Shown here: positions 10,201 through 20,904 of the stretch, piece by piece | Numbering within the stretch: position 1 is the stretch's first letter | Layout: each line of letters begins with the position of its first letter | From: Cynocephalus volans | Taxonomy: Eukaryota; Chordata; Mammalia; Dermoptera; Cynocephalidae | Reading direction: 5' to 3' | NCBI RefSeq assembly: GCF_027409185.1 | Contig: NC_084461.1 | Location: 142,087,001 to 142,151,000, forward strand | DNA: 64,000 nt | Notes under the pieces: model-generated | The model's input: only the letters and a program-made list of their open reading frames with translations | What the model was told of the DNA's origin: nothing | The model's database searches: none | Program-made: the position numbers and the translations under genes

Positions 10201-13200
10201 CAGGCAGGGCCTTACAGATTTATGAGCCAGATGTTTTTCCCTTTTAGCCAAAGGACATTTAGTCATTCTTACACTAATATATAATTAGATTGTTCTGGCT
10301 TTTATATGTTAAAAACAAGTCTGCAGTTAGTATTCTTGAAATTGCTTCGTTAGTTTGTGAGTACATGGTGGGGGTAAACTTTAAGAAAGATTGCTGAATC
10401 AAAGGGTGTGTGATTAAATTTTGATAAAATGAGGTGCATCCATGCTAGTGGTTACCATTCAGCCCTCAAGGAAAATGAGGTAGATTTATACGTATTGACC
10501 AGAAGGAGGACCACAGTATGATGTTAGAGGAAAGAGATATTGCCAAATGGTCCTCCAAAATAAGAGGGTACTTCACAAAGTTCAAGGAAGATCTGCATTA
10601 TCTTTTAATTCTATTTTTCCACAAATTTTTTGAAGTACACTCGTATTTGATTATTGGCCATCTATAGTTTTTCTTAACTTCCTGTTTGTGTTTCTGTTTT
10701 CTGATTATGTGACTTTCTCACTTTTTTTTTTTTAAAAGAGCTCTTTGTAGATAAGATTAGCCCTGTAGATAAGATTAGCCCTGTTATATTGCAGACTTCT
10801 TTCCTTGGGGTCTTTTGTCTGTTCATGGTTTTCTTTACAATTCAGTGGTTTTAAATTAAGTCCTCGCGTGTCATTCAGTTCCTTTGACTTCTGGGTTTTA
10901 GGAAGCTTGAAAAAGAGCAGACTAATTCCTCAATACTTAGGCTTCATAGAACTTTACATCTAAGGACAAAGATGAGGAGAACCATGATTTTCTAATCTTT
11001 CTGAGAAAACACTCAACTTGAAGAGAGAAACTTAATGTTTAAATTTACTTTTGTTATTACCAAGAAAAGTCAGTTTTTTAAAATAATTCTTAAGTAGTAA
11101 GGCACTTGGATTTTAAGAAGGAATGTTACCTAAAACAGTGATTCTCAATTTTTTTGGTTTCATGACCCTTGTACACTCCTAGAAATTACTGAAGACCCCA
11201 AAGAACTTTTGCTGTGTGTTCTATTTCCTGTATTAGAAATTTAAAATTATATACTTCATTAAACAATCCATTACATTAATGTAAATAACTTTTTTTCTAC
11301 AATAAAATAACTTCCAAAACAGAAAAAAAAAAATAGTAAGAAGAATGGTGTCATTTATATTTTTAGAAAATTTGCGTAATTTGGCTTAATATAAGACAAC
11401 TGGATTTTCATCGAATTCTGTAGTCAATCTGTTGTGTCTGTTTTGGTTAAAGTACATGAAAAAAATCTGTCCTCATGCAGATATATAGTTAGGAAAGGAG
11501 GGGCTGGCCGGGTAGCGCACTTGTTTAGAGCGTGGTGCTGATAACATCAGGGTCAAAAGTTTGCATCCCCGTGCCAGCCACCCACCAAGAAAAAAAAAAA
11601 ATAGGAAACGGAGGAGCATTTTAATAGTCTTTTCAGAAGTGTGGATAAGTATTCTTTGATACTTCACTAAAACCCAAGTGGCTGTTTCTGAATGTATAAT
11701 TACAATGTGGAATCTGAAACCTTGTCAATGAGTTATGTTCTGATAGTAAAATCCATTGGTCTATTTTGCACTTGGAATGTGTCTTTTACATTGTCATTTA
11801 TCACACATTGGTCATTTAAAAATCTTGGTTCACTGAGATATGTAGATAGGCAAATATTGAAATGTTTTATTATGCAATATCAAAATCACGTTCATTAATA
11901 TGACATTCATTAATATGACTTTTCAAAAGAAAAGTATCTCAAAGGAAAAGTCTTTAAGTATAAGCTAATGCTTGCAAGTTAAAAGTTTTCTAAACTAGTG
12001 CCAAGCTAATGATTACAGATCAGTTTTCCAAAATCCCAGTTTTTTTCTTGACATTTTGAATTTCTGTCATTGGCAACAAAGACTGTTGGGTTTCCTTGAA
12101 GCGATAAACTTTTCGTTCCTTTGGGAAAATGTGTGACAAATACCCAAGTCTGAGTGGCCATAGTTTCTTTTAGTTGTTCTCTCAAGCAAAAATGCTATTC
12201 TAGGAAAAAAGTCTTCTAGCTTACAACTCAAATTATTGCACAAATCCTTTTTCTTTGAGATGACCATCATATTTTAGTGTGCAACAGAAGTGCTTTATGG
12301 CATACTTCTCATTTTATCACACAGAATATTAAAAAGACATCTCAAGGGTTAAGAACTAGTAAAATTAATACTTTTTACTGCATATGGTGAAGTGACATTA
12401 AGTGAAACTGGCTTTTTTTTCCTACTACAAGTGAATAGTTGTGAAGAATGTAATGACTAATGTAGTTTATTGCAGCTGCCTTGGTTTGTGCTAAGGCACC
12501 AGCAATTTTAACCACCATTGCCTTTGTTTTGTCATTGCAAATGTCAGCGTAGAAGGAACAGGTATTAATATTATCATGAAAATAGTTTTGACCTCATGAA
12601 CCTTGTGAAAGGGTCTCAGCCCTCCAGGGCTCTGCCGATCACACTGAGAACTGCTGCCCTGACAAAAAAAAATTCTCTCTGTGACAGATTTTGAAAGTTT
12701 TGATCTGCCCGAAGAGCACCAGATTGCACACCTCCCCTTGAATGGAGTGCCTCTCATGATCCTTGATGAGGACAGAGAACTCGAAAAGCTGTTTCAGCTG
12801 GGCCCCCCTTCACCTGTGAAGATGGTCCCTCGGCCATGGGAGTCTAGTAAGTGAACAAGAGCCCTTCTAGAAGGGCTGCAGATGACTTGTCTCATAACAC
12901 CTCCATTACCTTGGGGACAGATTTGTGCAGAAGGTTAGCCTTTGAGTAACTTCTGTCCTTCAAACTATGGGGATAAAGTTTCAGAATAATGAAAACTATT
13001 CTCGATTAGTTTTGCATCTTAGTCCCAAATGCCATGGTAAAGTTAAGTTATTCTTGAATCTGGACAGTCTTAAGTACCGCAAAAAGAGATTAAATTTAAC
13101 GTATAGCTACTTAGGCTGTGAGTTGAAGTGTATAATAAACTTGTTTGGGATGAGATGTCCAAGTTATGTCCAAAGCTAATATAGGATCAAGAAACTGGGT

Positions 13201-13612
13201 TTTAGCACAGAATGACTGTAATTCCTCTGCAGAAGGTTTGAGTGAAGGTTTAGTTTGAACTGGTGGTCAAAAGCCATCATTTAGTATGTATTCTGTTTGT
13301 TCTGATGGGATAACTTGTGCTGTCTTATGCTATATTAGTGAGACTGTTAGCTCTTACTTTCATCTCTAAGAGCAATAAAGGTCTATTCTGGGGCCAAGAA
13401 ATGTGTGTGAGAGGGTAGGAGTAGGGATTCATTAGACAGGGAAAGACATGAATTTATTAAAAGTGACAGCTGGGTTGACATGGACAATGACTTGGATTTG
13501 CAGAAATCTAATAAGAAATTCCTGTTTTCTAGATCTGTTGCAGTCTCCTTCAAGCATTCTGTCGAGCCTGGATGTTGAATTGCCACCTGTTTGCTATGAC
13601 ATAGATACTTAA
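7140..13612 (+). CDS. PTTG1: Securin, complete spliced coding region
   Basis: The product is securin, which holds separase inactive until APC/C destroys it at anaphase; it acts in nucleus and cytoplasm. The CDS joins 7140-7230, 7557-7741, 9356-9449, 12688-12846 and 13533-13612, 609 nt in total, giving 202 residues plus TAA, the same length as human securin. All introns are GT-AG and every junction keeps frame. Visible motifs are a KEN box at residues 9-11, a D-box RKALGTVNR at 61-69, the separase pseudosubstrate segment around 113-129 ([17 protein letters not shown]), an acidic C-terminal half, and a CDK-type site S165-P-V-K. The start is the first ATG of exon 2, in the expected N-terminus [11 protein letters not shown]. 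Compared with the human protein as I remember it, the first PxxP (163-166) is kept but the second is altered (VPRP at 170-173). The introns hold SINE, MITE and hAT insertions, the exons none. This is a functional gene and not a retrocopy, because it has introns and a promoter. Confidence 0.97.
7557..7741 (+). CDS. PTTG1: PTTG1 exon 3 (D-box)
   Basis: The exon codes residues 31-92 and includes the destruction box at residues 61-69. The acceptor is TTTTTCTTCAG|CAG, a tandem NAGNAG site; the upstream AG restores Ser31-Val32 and is chosen here. The donor is AAAAAC|GTAAGT at 7742. The exon ends in phase 0. Confidence 0.95.
8239..8344 (+). mobile_element. CYN-type SINE, monomer
   Basis: It starts GGGCCGGCCTGTGGCTCAC, has a tRNA-like B box, and ends in T/A runs. 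A perfect 16-bp target duplication AACACTTTATTTGAAT lies at 8223-8238 and 8345-8360. It sits in PTTG1 intron 3. Confidence 0.9.
8465..8642 (+). mobile_element. CYN-type SINE, dimer
   Basis: Two tRNA-Ile-like units lie head to tail (GGGCCAGCC and GGGCCGGTTAGCTC starts), joined by a CCTACATAGGGA linker. A 10-bp duplication GGTGAGTTGA lies at 8455-8464 and 8643-8652. It sits in PTTG1 intron 3. Confidence 0.88.
9356..9449 (+). CDS. PTTG1: PTTG1 exon 4 (separase-binding segment)
   Basis: The exon codes residues 93-123 and the first base of Asp124, covering most of the [11 protein letters not shown] separase-inhibiting segment. The acceptor is TTGGTTGTAG ending at 9355. The donor is CTAG|GTAGTA at 9450. 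Confidence 0.95.
10561..10645. mobile_element. Mariner-like MITE
   Basis: This is an 85-bp near-palindrome with TA at both ends. The left arm AGAGGGTACTTCACAAAG and right arm TTTTTTGAAGTACACTCG are inverted. The core is ATTATCTTTTAATTCTA. It sits in PTTG1 intron 4. Confidence 0.8.
11136..12656 (+). mobile_element. hAT-Charlie-type DNA transposon fossil
   Basis: The left end CAGTGATTCTCAA is followed by TCATGACCCTTGTACACTCC. The right end is TTTTGACCTCATGAACC, then GAGAACTGCTG. The ends are inverted relatives of the hAT CAGTGGTTCTCAA terminus. The flanking octamers ACCTAAAA and CCCTGACA may be a decayed 8-bp duplication (5 of 8). About 1.5 kb, no transposase frame. A SINE lies inside at 11501-11601. 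It occupies PTTG1 intron 4 up to 31 bp before exon 5. Confidence 0.75.
11501..11601 (+). mobile_element. CYN-type SINE, monomer
   Basis: GGCTGGCCGGGTAGCGCAC is followed by a GTGGTGCTGATAAC anticodon-arm region and an A tail. A near-perfect duplication TAGGAAAGGAGG / TAGGAAACGGAGG flanks it. Confidence 0.88.
12688..12846 (+). CDS. PTTG1: PTTG1 exon 5
   Basis: The exon codes the rest of Asp124 to Ser176 and the first base of Asn177. It includes [12 protein letters not shown] and the PPSPVK motif with the CDK-type serine 165. The acceptor is TCTCTCTGTGACAG ending at 12687; the upstream splice signals sit only about 30 bp from the end of a hAT transposon. The donor is TCTA|GTAAGT at 12847. Confidence 0.95.
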
Positions 13613-13670
13613 ATTCCTTAGTGCTTTATAGTTTGTGTGTGTTTGTATTAATAAAGCATTTCTTTGACAG
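13533..13670 (+). CDS. PTTG1: PTTG1 exon 6 (C-terminus and 3' UTR)
   Basis: The exon codes residues 177-202, ending in [11 protein letters not shown], with stop TAA at 13610-13612. The acceptor is CCTGTTTTCTAG ending at 13532. The 3' UTR is only about 60 nt, as in other mammals. The last coding residues carry a Cys-to-Tyr and a terminal Ile-to-Thr difference from human as I recall it. Confidence 0.95.
13650..13655 (+). terminator. PTTG1: PTTG1 polyadenylation signal
   Basis: A canonical AATAAA lies 38 nt after the stop codon, in the context GTATTAATAAAGCATT. Cleavage is expected about 15 nt downstream, near 13670. Confidence 0.9.
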
Positions 13671-13671
13671 A

Positions 13672-14865
13672 TTCTTCCTAATATTTTCGTTGGTATTTCT
13701 TGGAATTTACTTAAAATGGTATGAAAACTAACCAGTGTTTCACAGACAAGAATTTATAATCTGACAGTACAGATTTGTCAGATTATAAAAATTTACCTTA
13801 AATCCCTTTGGTTTGTTTTAACAGCTTATTTTAGAAGCTGCCACTCTTCTCTGCCCCTCAATATGTACTTTATTGCCTTTTTGTGGCCATTAACAAGTGA
13901 CAGTTATTAGATCTCTTAATTAGAAGAGCCACTGCCAGCTCATTAAGTATCTATTGCTAGTCATTCTTTCTTGCTGGTTCTATTTAGTTTTTAATGACTT
14001 TAATACTCAGTGTTCAGTAATCAGAATTTGAAAGACTTTAAATCTTCTGAGAACTCAACCTCCTTAGGATCTTTAATTAGGTTCTTTGAATATCACTGCA
14101 GATAACTTACTGATCGTTTAAGATCCACTCTCCATCCACAGGAAATTGTATTTAGTTGTTTACCCTGTGTGGGATATTAAGTGTTTGATAAGCAGTATTG
14201 TGTTTACTGTCTATGACACTATTTTTCAGATGAGGACAATGAGGCTCAGAAGTTCTGGACATCACTGATTTGCCCAAGGCTTGGAGAGCTAGAAAACAGG
14301 GTTGGTGTTCTAACTCCAAATCTGAGACTGGACTCAAAATAGAGACTGCAAATTGTCGCTGGTGGATTTTCTTTTCTGGGGAAGGGAGTAGATGATATTT
14401 TCAAAAACTTAATTGCTTCCACTATTTAAAATTCCAACTATTTGCCTATCTGGTTTTGGAGCTTCTTTTGGAAAAGCAGATCTGGCAGTATTTAAAAGGC
14501 TTTCTGTCCCACAACACTACCTTAGATGGCCTTAAAGGGGAACTGAAGTGTTCCTTTACTGTCTCTCTTCTCAGACCTTGCTTGCTTAACTTTACTTTTT
14601 ACTCATTTGGGCCATGTAGTCAGTTGAATTTGATCCTTGCTTAGATATGAAGTTATATAGGAAGCCTTTCCCCTGAAATCTGTAGCATTAGTAGTCACGT
14701 TAGAATGGGAACCCTTTCTTTGCCATTGTTACTGGAGAAAGATAAGATACTAGGTATGAAATACAAGGAACACCTACAGCCCCCAAATCTGACTTTAAAA
14801 CTTTTTAACCTCTAACCATGAGGGTGCTTCAAAAAGTTTGAGGTCAGTCCTCCACAGTGCCCCAC
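13672..14865. other. Intergenic DNA after PTTG1
   Basis: No gene is seen. 14170-14330 resembles a MIR/L3-class repeat (TTTTTCAGATGAGGACAATG). 14817-14842 is one arm of the mariner-like MITE (GAGGGTGCTTCAAAAAGTTT). Confidence 0.5.
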
Positions 14866-15900
14866 GTCACCTCCTTCTTCAGCTATCTCCTTCCTCTGTC
14901 TTTTTTTCCCCAGTAGGCTCCACTCCATCACCAAAAATCCTTCCTTGTCGGTTTCACTCAGGTGTCAGATTGTAAGAGTTCTGTCTTGGCCTCTTTTTTC
15001 ACTCTACAAACTCTCCCTGTGTGATGTTATCAACTTCTGTGGTTTAAAATACCATGCATGTGCTGGTGACTGCACAATTATATCTTTAACTCAGGCCTCT
15101 CCCCTGAACACCAAGACTCCTATCTATGGTTGCTTACTTGAGATCTCAGGTCTGTCATGTCTAAAATGCTCTCTTGATTCTCCTGAATCTCCCCTCTGCT
15201 AGCCTTCTCTGCCTCAGTAAATGGCACTTCGTCCTATCTCAAACCTGGGAGCTATCCTCGTCATTTGTCTCTTCTGTATCCATTCTGAAACCAGGCATGA
15301 TGGTTCTGCTTCTGGTATATATACCTAGTTTGTTTGCTTCTTTCCATCCCTCACATGCAGGCTGTCATCTCTCATGACACCCCAAGTCTTCTAACTGGTC
15401 TTCTACTCATTCTCCTTCCTGTGCATTCACTATCAACCAGAGTGCCATTCTAAGATGCAAATCTAATTGTCAATCCCCTGCTAAAAGCCTTCCGGTAGAT
15501 TCTCCATGTGCCTTGGATAAACTCTGAACTTCGTCTCCCTGGCCTTGAGGCTCTGCGTGAGCTGGGCTCTGCCTGGCACTTTGGTGTCACCTTGTTCTAC
15601 CTTTATCCTCCCAGAAGCCAGCTGCATCAGCCTACCAGTTGTTGAGCACACTGTTCCTACCTGTAGCTTGGTGCCCTGCAGGACACATGCATCTGCTTTC
15701 ATGACTGTGGCCTCCTGAGTTGCATTTGTTGCTGAGATTTCCCCACCCGTTCTTGATTCCACTTCAGGAGTCAGTTGGGGCTCTCTGACCTCACCTCAGG
15801 TTGAGGGCCAGCTTGCTTCTCTCCTTTGAATGTCTCACCTCCTGGTCCTCTTCAGCTTTCTCACTTCGCACCTGTAAGTGCTCACCTAGTTCTGCCAATC
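14866..15900 (+). repeat. L2 LINE fragment
   Basis: Text typical of the L2 coding region is seen: GTGATGTTATCAACTTC, CCTCTCCCCTGAACACCA, CTCAGTAAATGGCAC, CTAACTGGTCTTC, CCCCTGCTAAAAGCCTTCC. The frames are decayed. Confidence 0.65.
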
Positions 15901-16069
15901 TCAACTCTTAATATTTCAGAAAGGCCCAATTCTTCCCAGCTCTGCAGTTCCTCCGTTTCAGACCACTAACATTCTCACCTGACGTGTTCCAACAGCTCCC
16001 GATTCCTACTCTAACACTACCCCCAAGTGCATTCTGGGGAGCCTGGATGAGCTTTTCCATTCACAAATG

Positions 16070-17825
16070 TAATGGTATCGTGTACTCTTAACTTCAGACA
16101 TTGTAGTTTTCAATTCCAGGAGTTGGACTTGAGTCTTTTAAAAAAATTTTTTTAAATATCTTCCATGTGTCTACTTAACTTTTTGAATAGATGTTTTCAA
16201 AATTTCTTTTAATGTCTTCATCTGCTAATTCTCTTTTTAAAAATTTTTTATTTTTGGCCATAAAACAAGTCTCAATATATTTGAAAAGACTAAGATCATG
16301 GAAAATATGTTCTCTGACCACAATAACAGAAGGAAATTTAGAAAATTCACAACTGTGTAGAAATTTAACGATACTGTCCTAAATAAACAATGAGTAAAAA
16401 GAAATATCACAGGGAAATTAGTACTTTCAGATAAAAATCAAAGCAGCATATTAAAATTTACAGGATGCAGGGCTCATGCAGAACTTAGAGGAAAATTTAA
16501 ATACTTATAAACACCTACATTAAAATGGCACATTGTTTTTTTAAGATATTAATCTCTTTGTAAATGTCCTTCATATCCTAGATTTTTTTTTTTTCTTGTT
16601 TCATTATGTTGTCTGAGTCCTCTCCTGTCTCAGTGAGTTTCCTTAAGATTATTGCTTGGAATTCCTTTTCAGTCATTTCAAGGGTTTCCTGCTGTATAGG
16701 GTCTGGTACTTGAGAATTGTTATATTCTTTTGGTGTCATATTTTCTTGGGTTTTCATATTTCTAGTATCTCTACATTGATGTCTGGTCATCTGGTAGAGC
16801 AGGTTGCTTCTTCCATTACTCTTGAGTGGGCTTTGAGGAGAGAGGTGTCCTCTTTTTCTAGTGTCCACTGATGACTCTCCTTGCATCTGTGTAGTTGAGT
16901 GTTTGGTGGGCTGTCTGCGTGGTGGCTGTGGCTACTGCTGTGGCATCCACCGCTTTTGTGGCAGCCATGGCTGTGGAGGACCACCAACACAGAAGCAGTG
17001 TTTTTGGTGTACTCCTGTGGATGCTGCCCTTGGCTTCTGCCTAAAGATCCCTGGTGTGCTCTGTTGCTTGCCTATGTCACAGTGACTTTGTCTGCTCGTT
17101 CTAACATCTTTGTCAATTCTGGGTCATATTTTCCTACTTCTTTGCATGCCAGACATGAGTTTTACCTTTTTTTTCATGCCAGGTATTTTTACATTTCTGT
17201 AAATATAGTATTCTTAAATCTTGTTCTGGAATATTTTTAAGTTACTTGGAAACAATTGACTCAAGTCTTGCCTGTAGGGTTTGTTAGGTGAGACCAGAGC
17301 AGCATTTGGCATAAGGCTAATTTTCCCCTACTACTGAGATGTAAGACTCCTAGGACTCTACCCACTGTTCCTGGCCCTGTGTGAGCTCAGGGCATTCTCC
17401 CCTGTGATCCTTGTTTTCTCACATGCATGTGCTGCTCAGTGCTCTTCTCAATACCAGAGGGAGATCCTCTGCAAGTCTCCAGGGTTCTCTTCGTGCAGTT
17501 CTCTGCTCTCTGTCCTGCACACTTCCAGCTGCCTTGGGCTCTCCTGACTCCCTGCTCTGTCTCTTCAGTTCAGGGAGTCCACTGGGCTCTGCCTGGCTTC
17601 CTCTTCCTTCCCTATGCTGCCACTTGGAAACTCTCAAAGTAGTAAGCTAGACAGTCATCGGGTTCACCTCATTTATATCCAGTTCCACAGGGATCACTGT
17701 CCTTGTCTGATGTCCACTCTCCTGGATTCTCTTTCATATAGTTTGTCCTGTTTTCTTAGTTGTTTCAGGTAGGAGGGTAAATGTGGTCCCTCTTACTCCA
17801 TCTCAGTTTGAATTGAAAGTTCCCA
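16070..17825 (-). mobile_element. Old L1 5' region split by a later insertion
   Basis: Both halves (16070-16232 and 17091-17825) resemble, reversed, the same L1 5' region seen at 32.0-34.3 kb. The gap is a second mosaic L1 insertion flanked by TCTGCTAATTCT / TCTGCTCGTTCT. Confidence 0.6.
16233..17090. mobile_element. Mosaic L1 insertion: ORF2 piece (+) joined to 5' UTR/ORF1 piece (-)
   Basis: 16260-16530 reads on the + strand as L1 ORF2 (TGTTCTCTGACCACAATAAC, then AGGGAAATTAG). 16560-17085 reads on the - strand as L1 5' UTR and the start of ORF1. The frame on the minus strand from 16886 to 16578 contains MTRHQCRDTRNMKTQENM, an ORF1 N-terminus of the non-primate kind, with stops beyond. A 12-bp duplication (10 of 12 identical) flanks the whole. 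Not functional. Confidence 0.6.
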
Positions 17826-18150
17826 TCAGGTGTCATTTATTTTGAAGAAAATTCACGTAACATAAAATTCACCATTTTCTTTTTTTTTTTTAAAGATGAC
17901 CGGTAAGGGGATCTTAACCCTTGACTTGGTGTTGTCAGCACCATGCTCACCCAGTGAGCTAACCGGCCATTTCTATATGTGATTCGAACCCGTGGCCTTG
18001 GTGTTATCAGCACCACACTCTCCAGAGTGAGCCACGGGCCGGCCCCAAAATTCACCATTTTCAAAGTATACATTTAGTGTGTGCAGCCATCACCACAATC
18101 TAATTTCAGAATGTTTTCATCGAGCAGTCACTCCCCACTGAATTTATCAT
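17826..18150 (-). mobile_element. L1 3' end, split by a SINE
   Basis: Reversed L1 3' UTR text is seen: CACGTAACATAAAATTCACC, then GTGCAGCCATCACCACAATC. A CYN SINE lies within. Confidence 0.65.
17880..18046 (-). mobile_element. CYN-type SINE, dimer
   Basis: This reversed dimer ends (plus-strand) in GAGCCACGGGCCGGCCCC and has a perfect 16-bp duplication AAAATTCACCATTTTC at 17864-17879 and 18047-18062. Confidence 0.92.
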
Positions 18151-18254
18151 TTGATGGCAGAGGGGCATCATTAGAAAGTTCCTCAATCTGGCCCACAAGC
18201 TGCGTGCTGGCTCCTAGGGAGGTGACATTTCCTCTCCTGGCTTGCCTGGCTCGC

Positions 18255-18515
18255 ACCCTTTAGGTCTCTGCTGAGGTGCTTCTCTTACTGGAAGCCTTTC
18301 CTAATATCCCGAGATTGGGCTAGGTGCCTCCCAATTAGCTCAGTGAGTGCCAGACACTTAAACTTCTCCTAGCACTTAACACTAAGTTGTATCTGCTGTT
18401 TGTCTGGCTGTCTCTTCTGCCACACTGGGAGCTGGGTGGGGTCCGTCCTGTTCACTGTTGTGTTCTCAGGCCTGGCACGTGGCAGGTACTCAGGGATTTG
18501 CTGAAATGAGTGAAT
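18255..18515 (+). repeat. L2 3' end
   Basis: GAAGCCTTTCCTAATATCC and CTGGCACGTGGCAGGTACTC are the hallmarks of the L2 3' tail. Confidence 0.65.
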
Positions 18516-20904
18516 ATGCCATCAATCCCTGGGGCTCTGGTTCCCAGAGCCCCAGTGACTGCCCTGTGCCCACTGTTAGCATCACGCAGTATCAGGGACA
18601 AGGCGCCTGCCTTCCATCAGGGTTTTCGTAGAGAGCAGTGGGGACAGAGCACGAGTCTAGGAGCTGCTTCCCACCACCCCTGCTACACAGCTCATGGTTC
18701 TGTTAATCTCACCACCCAGTTCAGCTATAACCTGTTTCCTGAGAAGGTCTGGCTGCTCAGGGTGGAAACGTGAGCTGGTTTTCTTCAGTAACTGCTACCA
18801 ACTCTGTTTTGTTGACCTCTCCTCCCTCCTGGGTGGTGGATGATGCTTAACAGCATTCCAACAGATTTCATAGCTTTCCCATTACTTTTGGTTAAAATTA
18901 AATTTTGGTTTGGAATGGAAGCCTTAGTCCTGCTCGTTTTAAAACTTGAGGCTCAAACTCATTTGAGGCTCTTCTCCCTCTCCCCTGGCACAGGTGAGAG
19001 CTGGGCCAAAGCATGTGTATATGTTCTCACACACCTCCCCTCTCCCCTGCAGGTGTGGGGACCTTGTGGGGCCTCACTTCAGGCCCATGCCTAGGGGGGC
19101 GGCTGAAGGGAGGAGAGACTCTGCTTGTGAGACAGGCTTTGTTCTGGGTACGATGTTCTGTACAATGCTGGTGGCCTCTGCTCTCACACAGGTCTCTGTC
19201 GGGTAATCACATGTTCCTCTGTGGCTGAGGACCCTTGCCCACCTGAGAATGGCAGCCATGCCTCTCTTTCCATGCCTTTCCCAGATGGGTCCTCCCATTG
19301 GTTGGTCCAGGGGCCATCCGTGGCCCCTGCCCTTCCATTAATAACCAATAGGGTCCTTCCCATGCCCTTTGAGGGCCACCAAGAACTGAGATGGGGTGAG
19401 TGTTTCCCAGGCACACCACATCAGAGGATCTTCAGGCTCTGAGGCCAGGGCTACTCCAGGCGTGTCCCACCTTGAAAAATCTCTAGACCCGGAGCAGATG
19501 TCAGTTTAAGTTCAAGTAAGTCCCCACCTGCCAATGATCCATTCTCTCCACAGTGCTGTAAGAACACTGAAAAACATCACCATAAAAACCACTGAAAAAA
19601 ACCCCCACCATTCTGAGGCTTCCAGAAGTTTCCTCTAAGCACTCTCTCTCTCTCACCACGCTTGGCTCTGTTGGTGTTACCAAGGTGGGCCTACAATTTC
19701 TGCAGCTCAGCAGATGTGCACCTGGGGATGCCACTCTCCTCTTGAAGAGCCCAATCTTTAAATGCTCATCTAGAGCTTCTCGTGGCTGCAGGAAGGGGAG
19801 GAACCTTCCTCTTTCCACCATGGACACAGCTTTTCTCTACAGATACCCCCAATGCTGACCCCTCCTCTCGAGGGTTGATGCTCAAAGGGCCAGCATCTCT
19901 AAGTAAGGCCAGAGCTAACTTTAGAAGATGCCACACTCAGTGGCTGTGGGAGACCTCAGCCATGATGCTCAAGCAATGGGAACAATCAAATGGCAGATCT
20001 GTCCCTCCTCTTCAGCTAGAGTGAACTCGTACCCGGTGTTTTGTCTTTGTGGTCTCCAAGTCCAAAGTCGTGCCTGGAGTAGACAAACAGTTTGTGGAAC
20101 TGAATTACAGCAGCAAGAATGAGAGCAAAGTGGCCCGCCTTTGTCCCTGTGTGCACAGGCTCCCGGGAGGATTCGTTCCTACACTCCCTTATGAAGAGGC
20201 CTCTTCTTCCTGTAAGAGGATCCTGGGATTGATGAGACACTTCTGTTCTTGGAATACACAGTGGAACAGACCACAGTCCCCACCTTCCTTTGGCACTCAA
20301 GGAGCGGGAGGGGGTTTCCACAGCAACGGCACGCATGTCACTCACTTCCATCTTGCAGCCTCACTGCAGGGGAGGAGCCGCCTGCCACTAATATGTGCTC
20401 AGAGCTCAGGCCACAGCCAGCACCTGGTTTCCTGCACACTTGCTCGGCCACAATAGCAGGGACGGCCCATCGGAGCACTGGGGACACTATCCCAGAGGTG
20501 TAAGGCAGGGGCAGGGCACGTGATTAAGGAGCATCTTCACCTTCCTAGAAAGATGAAAAGCTGGTTGAGTACACTGTTCTTTATTTTGGGGTTGAAAATT
20601 GGACGTGTAACTAGAGCAGTACAACAAGTTGTACTTCAGCCCTGTGTATGGTTAGAGGCAGAGGGATGCGGGAGGTAGGGTAAGAAGCTGAAGGAACAGT
20701 CGAGTGAAGAGAGATGGGGAAAGGCAGGCACGGATTCACACCCTGGAAAAGGGAGAAGAAACCGAGAAAGCAGCAGACATAAAAACCTCACAGTGCAGGT
20801 GCCTGTGGGCGCTCAAACTCGGGGCTGTTGGATTTTGTGGGAGGCATGTGTTCCTGAAGATCTTGTGTGATTATTAAGGACTTATGTAATTCAAGACTAA
20901 TCTT
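18516..20904. other. GC-richer intergenic block, unassigned
   Basis: This stretch is less AT-rich than its surroundings. I recognise no gene. Open frames of 60-135 residues occur on both strands and are not family-like. Inverted CCAAT near 19298 and direct CCAAT near 19345 lie about 45 bp apart. It could be an old LTR (CCCGGTGTTTTGTCTTTGTG near 20034), a regulatory element or plain single-copy DNA. Confidence 0.4.

Noticed and set aside
16578..16886. Coding gene on the minus strand (MTRHQCRDTRN)
   Set aside because: This is the start of a decayed L1 ORF1 with stops soon after.
20049..20456. 135-residue plus frame with an overlapping 111-residue minus frame
   Set aside because: Mutually overlapping frames in GC-richer DNA, no recognisable domain, no splice context.
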